A DNA stretch of 64,000 bases from Heterodera schachtii (Eukaryota > Nematoda > Chromadorea > Rhabditida > Heteroderidae). The DNA is taken from positions 1-64,000 of the forward strand of contig SIJG01000149.1 of NCBI GenBank assembly GCA_023374025.1, in the 5' to 3' direction. Below the pieces are notes generated by a model. It was not told where the DNA came from. It did not search any database and worked only from the letters and a program-made list of their open reading frames with translations. Shown here in pieces: positions 13,101 to 22,531 of the stretch. The position numbers and the translations under genes were made by a program. Numbering within the stretch: position 1 is the stretch's first letter; the number at the start of each line of letters is the position of its first letter.

Positions 13101-16024
13101 AAAAGACCCCAAAAACAAAATTTCATTTTGAATTTTTCAGGCTTAAAATTCATTCAATCTTTTTATTTAATAATAATTGGCGCTGAGTTCGTTTAAAAAA
13201 CAACATAATTTTTTATGTATTAAAAAATTAATTTATGCTTTGCTTTTCAAATAAAAACATAACTTCATTAATTAAGGCAAAATCAGCATATTGCTATGAA
13301 GACTGCATGGGCATTGTAAGTTATAATTAAGCTAGTTATTTTTGTCGGCTGAGTTCAAAAGGACGGCACTAATTTTTATTTCAAATGATAGGTCGACCCT
13401 GAATTTTCATTAGATTTAATTTTGAGTAAGGTTTTTGTGCTTAATCACATTGTTTTGTGGTTATTGGTTATTTGGTTACCCTAATAGATAGTCTTTCAGA
13501 ACATTTTCTGCCTGAAATTAATTGGAATTTTATGGCCCAAGCCAAAATCTGACATTTGCGACTTGACTTTTACCCTATACATTTGCGTCACGACAGTTTC
13601 GGTCGAAAATTAAACATGACCATAAAATAATTTGGCAACTTGAATGGGCAAAAACTTTTTTTTTAGAATCATCCGATTTAAATTATTCTTGATTTCATTC
13701 GATAGCTCTAAAACTAGAGCTGAGCGGGACCGGGATTTTTGACAAAAACCGGGACCGGGACTTGCCGGGACCAGAAAAGTCGGGACCGGGACCGGGACCT
13801 CGATTTTCGTCCGGGACCGGGATCGGGACCAGGAGAAAAGCCGGGACCGGGACCAACCGGGAATTTTCCCAAGAAAAAATTTTTTGAAAAAAAATTTGAA
13901 AATTTGAGTGCACTTTGTTATGAAAATTGCCAATAATCAAAAATGTACCCATAAAATTTTGTATTTTCGTTTTGGGGGACGAATTCGAGTAAAATTTTTA
14001 AAAATTTTCATTTCAGGGGGGATCTTGGAATTTTCTGGGTCCCAAAATTCTGGATTTTTTAAATAAATTAACAATTTCTTAAATCGCTGTTTTTGTGGCG
14101 CTGTTTTTTCAAAAAAACTTTTTTGGAAAATTGGGGTCGGGGCGGGGTCCGGCGGTGCCGATAGGCGCCGCCGGAAAATTTTGAAATTTTGAGTGAGATT
14201 TGTTAACAGAATTTGTCAAAAAAATACCAAATATTTGGTTAATTTGTGTGCTTATAGGTTCTTTAAAAATGAAAAAAATAATAATTTTTAAGTTGATAAT
14301 TTTATTAATTAAATTCAATAAAATAATGGTAAAGAAATTACAAAAAAACTTTCTGTTCAATCGGGGGATTGAACCCAAGAGACAAATAATGAAAGTCAAA
14401 AAGTTTAGCAACTTGACCACTTATGCATATGAACAAATGCTGTAAAAGAAATAAAGAATTTTTTTTTTTTTTTCAAAAATTTCTCATTCCTAACCAATTC
14501 CCTCTCTGTTCTCACCAGACCCCCATTCTTACCAGTGCTTAATTTAATCCCGCCGGGACCGGGACTAGCAAAACCGGGACCGAAATTTCTGTTTTTCCAA
14601 AAACCAGGATCGGGACCGGGACCGGGACCTGAAAAAACCGGGATTTCCCGCCCCGGTCCCGGTCCCGGTCCCGGTCCCGCTCAGCTCTACTAAAAACCCT
14701 CTATAAGTCTGCAAAATTTCAAAATTTCGGTATGTTTCAAAAATGTTGAGCGCTATTTATTAAAGAGTTGTTTCTAAAATTGTCCAAATTTTGCATCAAA
14801 ATAAAATTCTAAATAAGATATTGGCGTCCCATAAAGTTTCAAATTATGTAAGTTTAAGAAATTATAAAAAATTTCTTCACTATCCTCAAATCAAAACATT
14901 TCTATAAATCAGAACAGGTCAATCCCTGAAGAATCCCATTGAAAATGGCTATTAAAATGCCTCTTAAAATTCTTTCCTTAAACGAACATCAACTTTTTTG
15001 TTTGTTCTTCAGAAAGAAACTACATATTTTCTTTTATTTGTCATTGCTATTAAAATTTCTAAATTCCATTTTTTTTTGTTTATTTTTAATTTATGGTTAA
15101 TTTGACCCTTTTCGTAATTAAACATTTTTTCTTGTGATTTTAATTACTTATTAATGATTTTGGGCTGGTTCAATGCGGGGGGGGGGGGGGATTTCCATGT
15201 TAAATTTAGCATTAATATTTGACTTTTCCACTAAAAATTCCCATTTTTTGTAAGATGTTTTTGGAACTGTTGAACAATTCTGTGAGATGCCGTGTGGTTA
15301 CCAAGGATATTTGCCCATGCGGTTGGGCTGTGTGCATTCGCCGCGAAGGTTATCCGTCTGAACTTTGCTGCCCCAAAAACTACGACCTGGATTGCTGCAC
15401 GAAGGTCAAAAAAATATTATTTTTATAAGAAATAATGATTGCAATTTTTAAGATATATTATTAAAGCACGATAAAAAATTTTAAAAAAAATCAAAAAGAT
15501 AAATAATTCGGCGAAAATGTGACACCGAAATTTAAACTTTCAAATTAAAAAAAATATACAAAAGCAAATTATTTATTTTTCATTCTTTAACAAAAGAATT
15601 ATGTAATATATTGTTAATTTATAAGCCATACCAAACTTGATTTAGTATTTCAAGCAGTGAGAAAATTTTAGCAAGTTCACCAACTTATTTGTTTGAATAT
15701 TCAGTCATTTTAAATTTCAGAAACCATACTCCGAACGTTTGAACGCCCATTTGGTAATTATTGAATAAATATTTTACATAAATGTATTTATTGTTCTCAA
15801 ATTCAAATTTGATTTTTACGTTTGCAGCTCAACGTAAAACTCCACAAAGCTTTGAACGATACGTCAGACGCCGTTGGAATGGTAATACATTTTATTTGTA
15901 AATAATTAGGGTTGTGATTACAAATTTTTACATGTTTTAGTGCTTCCCGATCATTGGAATGGTCACTTTGGCGTTGATGGCCATCATTTTGCCTGCTCAG
16001 GCTAACCATCATATCGCTGGCTAA
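7183..16024 (+). CDS. Secreted Cys-rich protein with repeated exon 2 and hydrophobic C-terminus
   Basis: I assembled seven exon types, all beginning and ending between codons. Exon 1, 7183-7281, 33 residues, has a signal peptide (core AAVFSLLFVLMV). Exon 2 occurs four times, identical, at 7700-7768, 9303-9371, 10898-10966 and 12494-12562, encoding 23 residues with NPTCKDECLKEL. Then come exon 3 13277-13315 (AYCYEDCMGI), exon 4 15255-15404 (50 residues, eight Cys), exon 5 15721-15753, exon 6 15828-15881 and exon 7 15941-16024. Exon 7 ends GMVTLALMAIILPAQANHHI and stop, a hydrophobic tail that could be a membrane anchor or GPI signal. Protein length is 175 residues with one exon 2 and 244 with all four. 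I do not recognise the family. A surface or secreted role is inferred from the signal peptide and cysteines. Confidence 0.65.
7459..12722 (+). repeat. 1.6-kb tandem repeat, 3.3 copies, each with one exon
   Basis: Units start at 7459, 9062, 10658 and 12254, giving periods of 1603, 1596 and 1596 bp. The fourth copy stops at about 12722. Units differ by only a few bases and small indels. Each holds exon 2 of the Cys-rich gene with its TTTCTTTAG acceptor and GTAAGT donor, plus GC-rich GGGTCCGG-type blocks. Microhomology at the edge is TATTTGAAAATG. Near-identity implies very recent amplification or an assembly duplication. Confidence 0.9.
13715..14689. mobile_element. hAT-like MITE, 975 bp, in an intron of the Cys-rich gene
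   Basis: Terminal inverted repeats TAGAGCTGAGCGGGACCGGG and CCCGGTCCCGCTCAGCTCTA are lined with GGGACC units. Flanks CTAAAAC and CTAAAAAC look like a decayed 8-bp target duplication. The middle carries the GGCGGTGCCGATAGGCGCCG core (14151-14172) and a tRNA-like stretch with a B-box GGTTCAATCCCC (minus, about 14357-14368). A similar tRNA-like stretch is at about 37150-37215. The open frames at the left end are only the GC-rich repeat and are not genes. Confidence 0.65.
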
Positions 16025-16410
16025 TAACATGGATTATGCATGTGATCTGGTTAAGCCGGGTATTGCTATGTTTTTCATGGGTATTTTTTTGTGGGGTTTA
16101 ATTTTTATTTATTTGTAAACTTTTATTTTAATGTAATTTTATTGTAAGTTTGCTTATCTCTATTAATCAACTTTGTGAATATATCATTATCTGATTTACC
16201 AATACACCTATGACTAATGAAAACCATAAATTGTTTTTATTTCATCATGAATAAATATATTTAAGAATAAAAAAATTTTTAATTTCCACATTTTTCTGTA
16301 AAAATTAAATTATGTCATAAAAATTAACTTGGAAATTACCCCTTTATTTTTTGTAAATCATGTAAAACTATAAACTAAAATAAACAAATGAAAAAAACAT
16401 TTTACTAAAA
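16025..16410. other. Short intergenic stretch, nothing recognised
   Basis: AT-rich 3' flank of the Cys-rich gene up to the LTR edge, with AATAAATA-type polyadenylation-like sequences near 16250. Confidence 0.5.
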
Positions 16411-16890
16411 TAACACACATTGCCCAGTGGAACGTGCTGAATTAGGCCTTGGGACCCCCAACCCTTAGAAATCCAATCATTTTTATGAGGAGGTCCTGGG
16501 GTGATCAATCCCACTTCCCTCCCCAACTCATTCCAAATCCAACTCCATTTTGGATTGGCTTTATTTCCGGAAAAGCATGGAAAATAAATACAATAAATAC
16601 AAATAAATAAAATAATTACATAAAATGGAATCAAATATTTAAATACAATTAAATAAAAACATAAAATACAAAATTAAATAAATTAAATAAGTTACATAAT
16701 CATGATTAAGTGATCATAAGTGGAGAGATCGCACATTAAATAGACATAAATGGAAAGGGGAGGAGTGTCAGATCGATCGCTATTGGCTAACGGAAAATTA
16801 AATAAAATGAAAATAAAAAGGAAATTAAAAGTGAGTGTGAAATTGTGCCTAATGCTTCGGCAATTTATGTTAATTAGCTTATGTCTTACA
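16411..16890 (-). repeat. 3' LTR of the retrotransposon
   Basis: 480 bp matching 29305-29787. In element sense it begins TGTAAGACATAAG and ends CAATGTGTGTTA. It contains one copy of the element's 8-mer in reversed orientation (16854-16861). Confidence 0.9.
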
Positions 16891-16907
16891 CCTCATACCC
16901 CCTTTTA
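16891..16907 (-). promoter_or_regulatory. Polypurine tract
   Basis: In element sense the 17 bases just before the 3' LTR read AAAAGGGGGTATGAGG plus one upstream base, a purine tract of the kind that primes plus-strand DNA synthesis. Its position fixes the LTR 5' edge at TGTAAG. Confidence 0.75.
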
Positions 16908-17170
16908 GACCGTCCCTGGTCTCAGATTTTTGAAACCAGATAAAAACAAAAGTTTTTGTACAATTATTTTTACGCAGTTTTTATTCAAAAATTTTCAAGG
17001 ATTTTGCATAAAATTATTTAAAAATGTAAAAATCAAAATTATTAAAAATGAATTATGAACTTTTCGCCTATCACTCCCTTCCTTAAAAGGATCGTCCCTG
17101 ATCCATTTTTTTTTAAATTTTTTTGCCAAAGCATTAAATCCGCCATTTCCGCCCTTTTTATCATTCAAAT

Positions 17171-20100
17171 TTATTTCCATTGCCCTTTGCCCCTTGGTTG
17201 GCCACGTCCTGCTGATTGTCCATCCGCGTACCAGCAATTCTTTGCCAAATGCCCAACACGTTTGCACACAAAGCAAGCACCACGAGGACCCGCTGGTTCG
17301 CGACTTCTGACAAAAACGGCACCGCTGTACTGCTCAAAACGCTGCTGTGGCCTCCAAGTCTCATTTCTTCGTGCACTTGGACCTTGGTCGGGCTCATCCG
17401 CTCTTCTTTTTCGCGACTCAAATATGGACGTACTGCTTGAAGTGCTCTGCTGTTGCATCGTTCGCCAATTTTCGTCATTCTTTTGTAGAAATTGCAGATC
17501 CTGTACGACTCTACCAATGTTGTCGATTAGTTGCCCATATCGATCACGCATATACCGACCATTTCGGAGGATCTGAAGATACTCTTCACCAACGATTTGA
17601 GAGTCCTCACTTGCTGTTTCCAAAAACTTATTCCATACCTCACCCTCACTTAAAGTTTTAAAGTCCCCAATCAAAAATAAACCACTTTTTGCCCTGCTTA
17701 AAGCTACTGTAGCTCTTCTCGAATCCTTCAAAAATTCTGAATTCTCACTTAATGCCCCATCTCTAAGACTCGTTCTTGTTGTGACCAAAATTACCAAATC
17801 ACTTTCTTGCGCTTGATACCCATCAACTGTCACAACAAGCACCTCAATTCTCTCCCTCTCAAATTCAGTTTGAAGCGATTCTTTTTGATAAGAATACAAG
17901 CAAATCACAACTAATGACACATTTGGAGACAAAATTGAATTTTTCAACGCAGTTACTATTTGAATTGCCGCAGCAGTTTGAGAATCGTTGGTCAACGAAT
18001 GCGAGAGCGGGTCCTGTCTGCACTTTCCGACAACATTCAGCAGAACAATTGGACAACTTTGAATTGGCAAAGGAAACTTCGAAGCTGTCAAGAGGGACCG
18101 ATCTTCAGCTGCTCTTCCTGGTTCAAATTTTTCTCCATTTGGCTCATATACTGCCGAAGCAACTGCTTTCACCAATGTCGGATGCATTCTGTAACAAGTC
18201 GTTAGACGAGTTTGAACAACTGTCGGAGACATGACCAACTGATCCACCATAGATTCAAGACCAAAACCGGATTGTAGCAAAGGCGGGAGCTTCTGCAGAT
18301 GAACACCAAGCTGCAATTGGTCACCAGTTACCAAGACTTTCTCCAATTTTGGCATTCTGGCTACTAAATGTGCTAAGCAGACCCACGATCCCTGCGTAGC
18401 TTCATCAAAAATAAGAACTGTTGTGCCGTCTAAAGCCGTGTGAATCAAACTTTCTGCCATCGACACTGTGGTGAAGACAACCCGCAAATCCGCAACTTCT
18501 GAGTACAAATTCGCTACTTTTCGCTCCTTCGTTAAGCGTGGTCGAACTTCGAAATTCTTACAATAAGTCTCAATTTCCTTCACATCGTCTTGCGTCTCAA
18601 ACTTGCTTATTATCTCTTCGTTCGAAATTTTGGAAATCAACAAATGCCTTTTCAACTTTTCTAACATTTCTTTGTACTTTTCTTTGGCATAACCCGAAAA
18701 GAACGCAACTGAACCTGATTCTTCCATCTCATCACAACCAAATACATCATTCAATTCTTGGACTAATTTTGCAAGTGGCAAATTTGCTGCTGTCACAATG
18801 GCAATTTTGACTTCCTTTTCTAACGACAAAAGAATTGCTGCAACAATTGCGGCAACATACGTTTTGCCTACGCCCGGCGGAGCATGCTGAAAAACAAAGT
18901 GCGATTCCTTGCTCAACAAAAGCTTTGCTGTCTGCTGCTGCTTTTCATTTAACTTTTTCATCAATGCATGATTAATTTGTATTGCCGAAGCACTTTGGTC
19001 CACATTTTCTTCAATTATCTCCTCAGTTCTGCCTAATACCGCACGCATCATTTTCCCCTGTTTTGTTTCCAAATTTGCAATTTTTGATGGCAAATTAGAA
19101 GCAAAACAATCCCTTCTGTGTTTCACTCCAATCGGAATGATCGGGTGTACAACAAAGACTCCACCTTCTGCTGCTGCTTCCAATTCGGCATGAACATCAC
19201 GAAACTTTCTCTCTTGGACATTTGTGACTTTGGCCATTATCCAAAAATTGAATTTCGGCTTTCCGTCCTCTCTGATTCGCTCAATGTCAATTTGCTTGAC
19301 ATACCCGGAAGCAAAGTTCGGCAAATCCAACGCAGTTCTGAAGATGACATTCGCTTCTTCTGTCCAAACTTCTTTCAATTTTTTCATTTTTTCAGTGTCA
19401 ATTTCAGCAAATCTCAACCAAAAAGTGTCGTTCTGCCATTCTGCTCTTCCTTCAAATTTGCCTTCAACTATTCTCTTTTCCTCATCTTCAAAACTGTAGG
19501 CAATCGCTGAACTCATGATTTGTTCTGACATCTCAATTTCCGGCAAAGTCATCTCTGGCAAAAGCGGAAAGAAGACATTGCGAGAATTTGATTGGTATGG
19601 CCACGGTGCATGATTTCCAACAATGGCGAAAACTCCTTTGCCTTCCTCTATCTGTTTTTCAGTCCCCAGTCGCAATTGGCTCTGAGGTGGAAGTATGAAC
19701 GAATTTTCTACTAATGTCTGCTCCGGAACAAAAGCAGTCCAAACTTTTAGCAACTGTCCTTCTTGGAGAGAGTCCAATTCCAACTCAGAAAGCTGACGTC
19801 GATAGCATCTCGAACTCAACTGCAGACCAGGAGAAATAATGATAGCACAAAGCTTTTTCGTGACACCATTTGAGACCATTTCTCTTATTCTTAAGACCAA
19901 ACCCGGATGTTCCCTCAGAATTGCATATCTTATATGACTGAGGTCAATGACTGTTGCTTGGCTATTTATTTTCTGCACATACCACATTTTGTTGAAATGA
20001 CTTTTTTCAGTTTCTCTTTTTGCCAAATAGCGGTAATCATTTTTCCACTCAAATTTTTTCACTCCAACTATGTCTCCCATTTGCAATTTCTTTTTAAACT

Positions 20101-20617
20101 CTCTTGCCTTTTCAGCCACCTCATTTGAAATTGCTACAAAATGTGGCCAACTTTTGTTAGCCATTGTCCTCAATTTTCCTCCAATCACTGTATTTTCTTC
20201 TACTTGGCAAACCAAGTATTCAACATTTTTCCCATCATTTTCCTTCACATTAAAACTTGAAAATTCTTCCATCATTTCTTCAGCCATTTCATCTGGGTTT
20301 TTGTCAAATCCTTGATTAGCAAACTTTTCAGAATCTCTTTGGCTTGCCGAAGCAACATTTTTATTTAAATTTTGATTCTTTTCCCCTTTTTCTTGCCCAC
20401 TGTTCCCTTTTTCCCCTCCCAAAGTTATTTTGCTTGCCGAAGCAGCTAAATCCACACTTATTTCGTTGCTACGACTTTCTTTAGAAATATTTGAGTTTCC
20501 ACTTGGGCTTGCCGAGGCAATTTTGTTCTTTTTCCTTACATCTTCCAATGTTAACTTTTCCAACGGCGGAAATTCGCTCAGGTCCCGAACATTTGGTGGT
20601 GCTGTTGGTGCCGACAT
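17171..20617 (-). CDS. UPF1-like SF1 helicase with C-terminal CCHC zinc knuckle (retrotransposon cargo)
   Basis: A 1148-residue intronless frame. Superfamily 1 (UPF1/SMG-2-like) motifs appear in order: I APPGVGKT (about 577), II FDEAT (about 737), III GDQLQLG, IV CYRMHP (about 810), V VDGYQAQESD (about 934), VI RRATVALSRAK (about 971). The canonical Walker A GPPGTGKT is changed but keeps GKT. Near residue 1120 lies CFVCKRVGHLAKNC, a CX2CX4HX4C knuckle typical of Gag, after a Q/R-rich linker. The N-terminal 550 residues are charged and contain repeated ASAS tracts encoded by the element's hairpin motif. Such helicases unwind RNA or DNA by ATP hydrolysis; UPF1 acts in nonsense-mediated decay. 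Its place between pol and the 3' LTR and its uninterrupted frame argue that it belongs to the transposon. A role in protecting or remodelling element RNA is inference. Confidence 0.88.
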   Translation of the reverse strand: MSAPTAPPNVRDLSEFPPLEKLTLEDVRKKNKIASASPSGNSNISKESRSNEISVDLAASASKITLGGEKGNSGQEKGEKNQNLNKNVASASQRDSEKFANQGFDKNPDEMAEEMMEEFSSFNVKENDGKNVEYLVCQVEENTVIGGKLRTMANKSWPHFVAISNEVAEKAREFKKKLQMGDIVGVKKFEWKNDYRYLAKRETEKSHFNKMWYVQKINSQATVIDLSHIRYAILREHPGLVLRIREMVSNGVTKKLCAIIISPGLQLSSRCYRRQLSELELDSLQEGQLLKVWTAFVPEQTLVENSFILPPQSQLRLGTEKQIEEGKGVFAIVGNHAPWPYQSNSRNVFFPLLPEMTLPEIEMSEQIMSSAIAYSFEDEEKRIVEGKFEGRAEWQNDTFWLRFAEIDTEKMKKLKEVWTEEANVIFRTALDLPNFASGYVKQIDIERIREDGKPKFNFWIMAKVTNVQERKFRDVHAELEAAAEGGVFVVHPIIPIGVKHRRDCFASNLPSKIANLETKQGKMMRAVLGRTEEIIEENVDQSASAIQINHALMKKLNEKQQQTAKLLLSKESHFVFQHAPPGVGKTYVAAIVAAILLSLEKEVKIAIVTAANLPLAKLVQELNDVFGCDEMEESGSVAFFSGYAKEKYKEMLEKLKRHLLISKISNEEIISKFETQDDVKEIETYCKNFEVRPRLTKERKVANLYSEVADLRVVFTTVSMAESLIHTALDGTTVLIFDEATQGSWVCLAHLVARMPKLEKVLVTGDQLQLGVHLQKLPPLLQSGFGLESMVDQLVMSPTVVQTRLTTCYRMHPTLVKAVASAVYEPNGEKFEPGRAAEDRSLLTASKFPLPIQSCPIVLLNVVGKCRQDPLSHSLTNDSQTAAAIQIVTALKNSILSPNVSLVVICLYSYQKESLQTEFERERIEVLVVTVDGYQAQESDLVILVTTRTSLRDGALSENSEFLKDSRRATVALSRAKSGLFLIGDFKTLSEGEVWNKFLETASEDSQIVGEEYLQILRNGRYMRDRYGQLIDNIGRVVQDLQFLQKNDENWRTMQQQSTSSSTSIFESRKRRADEPDQGPSARRNETWRPQQRFEQYSGAVFVRSREPAGPRGACFVCKRVGHLAKNCWYADGQSAGRGQPRGKGQWK

Positions 20618-20731
20618 TTCTGTAATAAATCATTTGTTATTGCGGTGTTATTTGAAAAAAATATATAGGATTTAATATAATTATAATTAAATTATTATTA
20701 TTATATGTAATATTTAAAAAAAATTTTGGAT

Positions 20732-21298
20732 TTATTTATTTTTTTTCGTGTTCATTTCACCAGATTTCTTACGCAGGAATTTCTTCATCAGTGATGAGAG
20801 AATCCGTCCAAGGATATTTTTACCAGGCCATCGGTTTATGTCGCGGATTTTTTCAACATCCGAAAGGGCCACTCCTGCGCCCCAATACACGTCATTTGCT
20901 GCACATTCAACAAATTCAGCATCGGGACCAAAATTGAAGAGATGGCGCATCAGGTCTTCATTTTGCTTATACTTATGCCAATTAGCACAGGTCATGACGA
21001 ATATGCTTATTCGTCTCCAAGCAGTGGTGTCGAACAACCGAATTCGCGATCCAATGCGTTTGCACTCCTTCGGATTTGACGTGCGCATGATTGCAGATGC
21101 CGATTCGTCGTCACCAAATACGCTCGCCTTGGCCCACATATACATTTGTTCGCTCGAGGAAAATTCAAGGCCATCAATGACAAATCGGCAGGAGAAGTGA
21201 TTGGAAAATGGATATGCTGATGTGAAGAATGGCACTAGTTTTCTCCCATCTTGCGATATGACAACCTTCGCAGTCGGCATGCTGAATGGATACGACAC
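20732..21298 (-). CDS. NADAR (YbiA-like) domain protein (retrotransposon cargo)
   Basis: 188 residues. Family landmarks: PFSNHF (30-35), FSSSEQMYMWAK (46-57) with the conserved glutamate E50, NPKECKRIGSRI (75-86), KYKQNEDLMRHL (109-120), DVYWGAG (136-142) and WPGKNILGRIL (157-167). NADAR proteins act on ADP-ribose-type N-glycosidic linkages; bacterial and phage members can remove ADP-ribose from guanine in DNA. The C-terminal 20 residues are basic. It is intronless and separated by 114 bp from the helicase start downstream in element sense. Family assignment is confident. A role against host ADP-ribosylation defence is my inference from the family and location. Confidence 0.85.
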   Translation of the reverse strand: MSYPFSMPTAKVVISQDGRKLVPFFTSAYPFSNHFSCRFVIDGLEFSSSEQMYMWAKASVFGDDESASAIMRTSNPKECKRIGSRIRLFDTTAWRRISIFVMTCANWHKYKQNEDLMRHLFNFGPDAEFVECAANDVYWGAGVALSDVEKIRDINRWPGKNILGRILSSLMKKFLRKKSGEMNTKKNK

Positions 21299-21435
21299 TA
21301 ATGATTTTATTTGTTTTCTTATTTTCTTCTTATATTTTAAAATTGTTAATTTTTTTTTTAATTTATTTAATTTATTTATTTTATTTATTTATTTTTTTAA
21401 CCCCTCTTTCTGAACTTTTACTTGCCAAAGCAAAA

Positions 21436-21552
21436 TTAATTATTTAAACTGAGTTTTCTTGCTCTTGGATTTTTCCTAAGATTATATCTCGGACCAATTT
21501 GCGCAGGTTCATCCGTTTCTTCTACTTCTTTGGAAAATTGCTGTGGGTTATT
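21436..21552 (-). CDS. Pol C-terminal tail (integrase end), remnant
   Basis: In element sense this reads about 38 residues ending GPRYNLRKNPRARKLSLNN and stop, the basic tail typical of gypsy-type polyproteins. It is cut off from the rest of pol by about 1 kb of repeats and the N gap. The integrase catalytic core is not visible on either side. A degenerate copy of the element motif (GCCAAAGC) lies just downstream. Confidence 0.5.
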   Translation of the reverse strand, partial: NNPQQFSKEVEETDEPAQIGPRYNLRKNPRARKLSLNN

Positions 21553-21597
21553 TAAAATCATTTGTTACATTAATGAAATATATAAATAGATATAATA

Positions 21598-22295
21598 CAG
21601 AGATGTAATCTCAAAATTTTGAAAATCCTCATTTCAGCCGTAAAAAATCCTCATTTGCCACTAAAATACTTCAAAAAAATCCTCATTGGCATGAAAAAAT
21701 CTTCATTTGGCATGAAAAATCCTCATTTGGCATGAAAAATCCTCATTTTTTAAAACATCATAAAATGCGTACAAAATCAGTTAACTGTCATATTTTTTGT
21801 TTGAAACAATCAAATTCATCAATTTTTGTCATTTGTAAGCATTTTATGGAAGTCTTAGCACGAACAATCGAAGTTGCACTTCACTTGGGCCAATGCTTTC
21901 ACTGTGTCCATGTGTAATGAATTCTGTTTATCTGTCCACTTAGACCCACAAAAAAATTGCTTCTTTTTTTTGTGGCGCGGTTTTTCAGAAAACTTTTTGG
22001 GAACAGTGAGGGAGGGGGTCCGGCAGTTCCGATAGGCGCTGCCGGAAAAAATTTGGAATTTTGAGTACGATTTGTTAACAAATTTTGTCAAAAAAATGAT
22101 TTTGACTGAGGATTTTTCGAAAAAATGTTTAAGATTTGAAGAAAAAGTTCGAACATTTTGCCAAATATACCTATTTTTCAAAAATTATGCGTTATTGTCA
22201 CTTTTTTCTCAAAAGACCACAAAAATCGTCATTTTCAAAAAAATCCTCTTTGACCCTCTAAAAGACCACAAAATGAGGAAAAATCCTCAGATATC
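21598..22295. mobile_element. Repeat inserted within pol, hAT-like family
   Basis: Begins with about five copies of a 21-bp unit (AAATCCTCATTTGGCATGAA). It contains the core CGGCAGTTCCGATAGGCGCTGCCGG at 22020-22044 with the adjoining TTTGTTAACA block seen in the other MITEs. Possible flanks AGATATAA and AGATATCA differ by one base. Inverted ends are not clear. Confidence 0.45.
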
Positions 22296-22299
22296 ACGA

Positions 22300-22458
22300 T
22301 TGGCCGACATTTGCGGCGCTGACATTTGCGGCGCAGACATTTGCGGCGCCCAGTCAAAGCGACACTTGCGGCGCCGACATTTGCGGCGTGACACTTGCGG
22401 CGCCGACACTTGCGGCGACGACACTTGCGGCGCCGACAGATGCGGCGCCCAGTCAAAA
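22300..22458. repeat. 15-bp GACA(C/T)TTGCGGCGCC tandem array beside the gap
   Basis: About nine imperfect copies of a 15-bp unit with palindromic GGCGCC, twice interrupted by CAGTCAAA. It runs straight into the assembly gap. Some units were translated as the Arg/Cys-rich end of the pol frame, which is an artefact. Confidence 0.75.
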
Positions 22459-22531
22459 NNNNNNNNNNNNNNNNNNNNNNNNNNNNNNNNNNNNNNNNNN
22501 NNNNNNNNNNNNNNNNNNNNNNNNNNNNNNN
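22459..22531. other. Assembly gap (73 N)
   Basis: Runs of N between the integrase zinc-finger coding sequence and the GGCGCC array. Its true size is unknown and it may hide the integrase core. Confidence 1.

Noticed and set aside
13610..13952. Overlapping open frames of about 60-107 residues on both strands
   Set aside because: They are translations of the GGGACC terminal units of a MITE; no codon bias, no homology, and both strands open.
17055..20675. Many plus-strand open frames across 17-20.7 kb
   Set aside because: They are antisense to the helicase frame, whose motifs are unambiguous.
20732..21298. Treating the NADAR gene as an ordinary host gene
   Set aside because: It lies inside the LTR pair, intronless and in element orientation; kept as cargo, with refutation tests stated.
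22235..22458. Arg/Cys-rich C-terminal extension of pol across the gap
   Set aside because: It is a translation of the 15-bp GGCGCC tandem array; the real tail is near 21436-21552.
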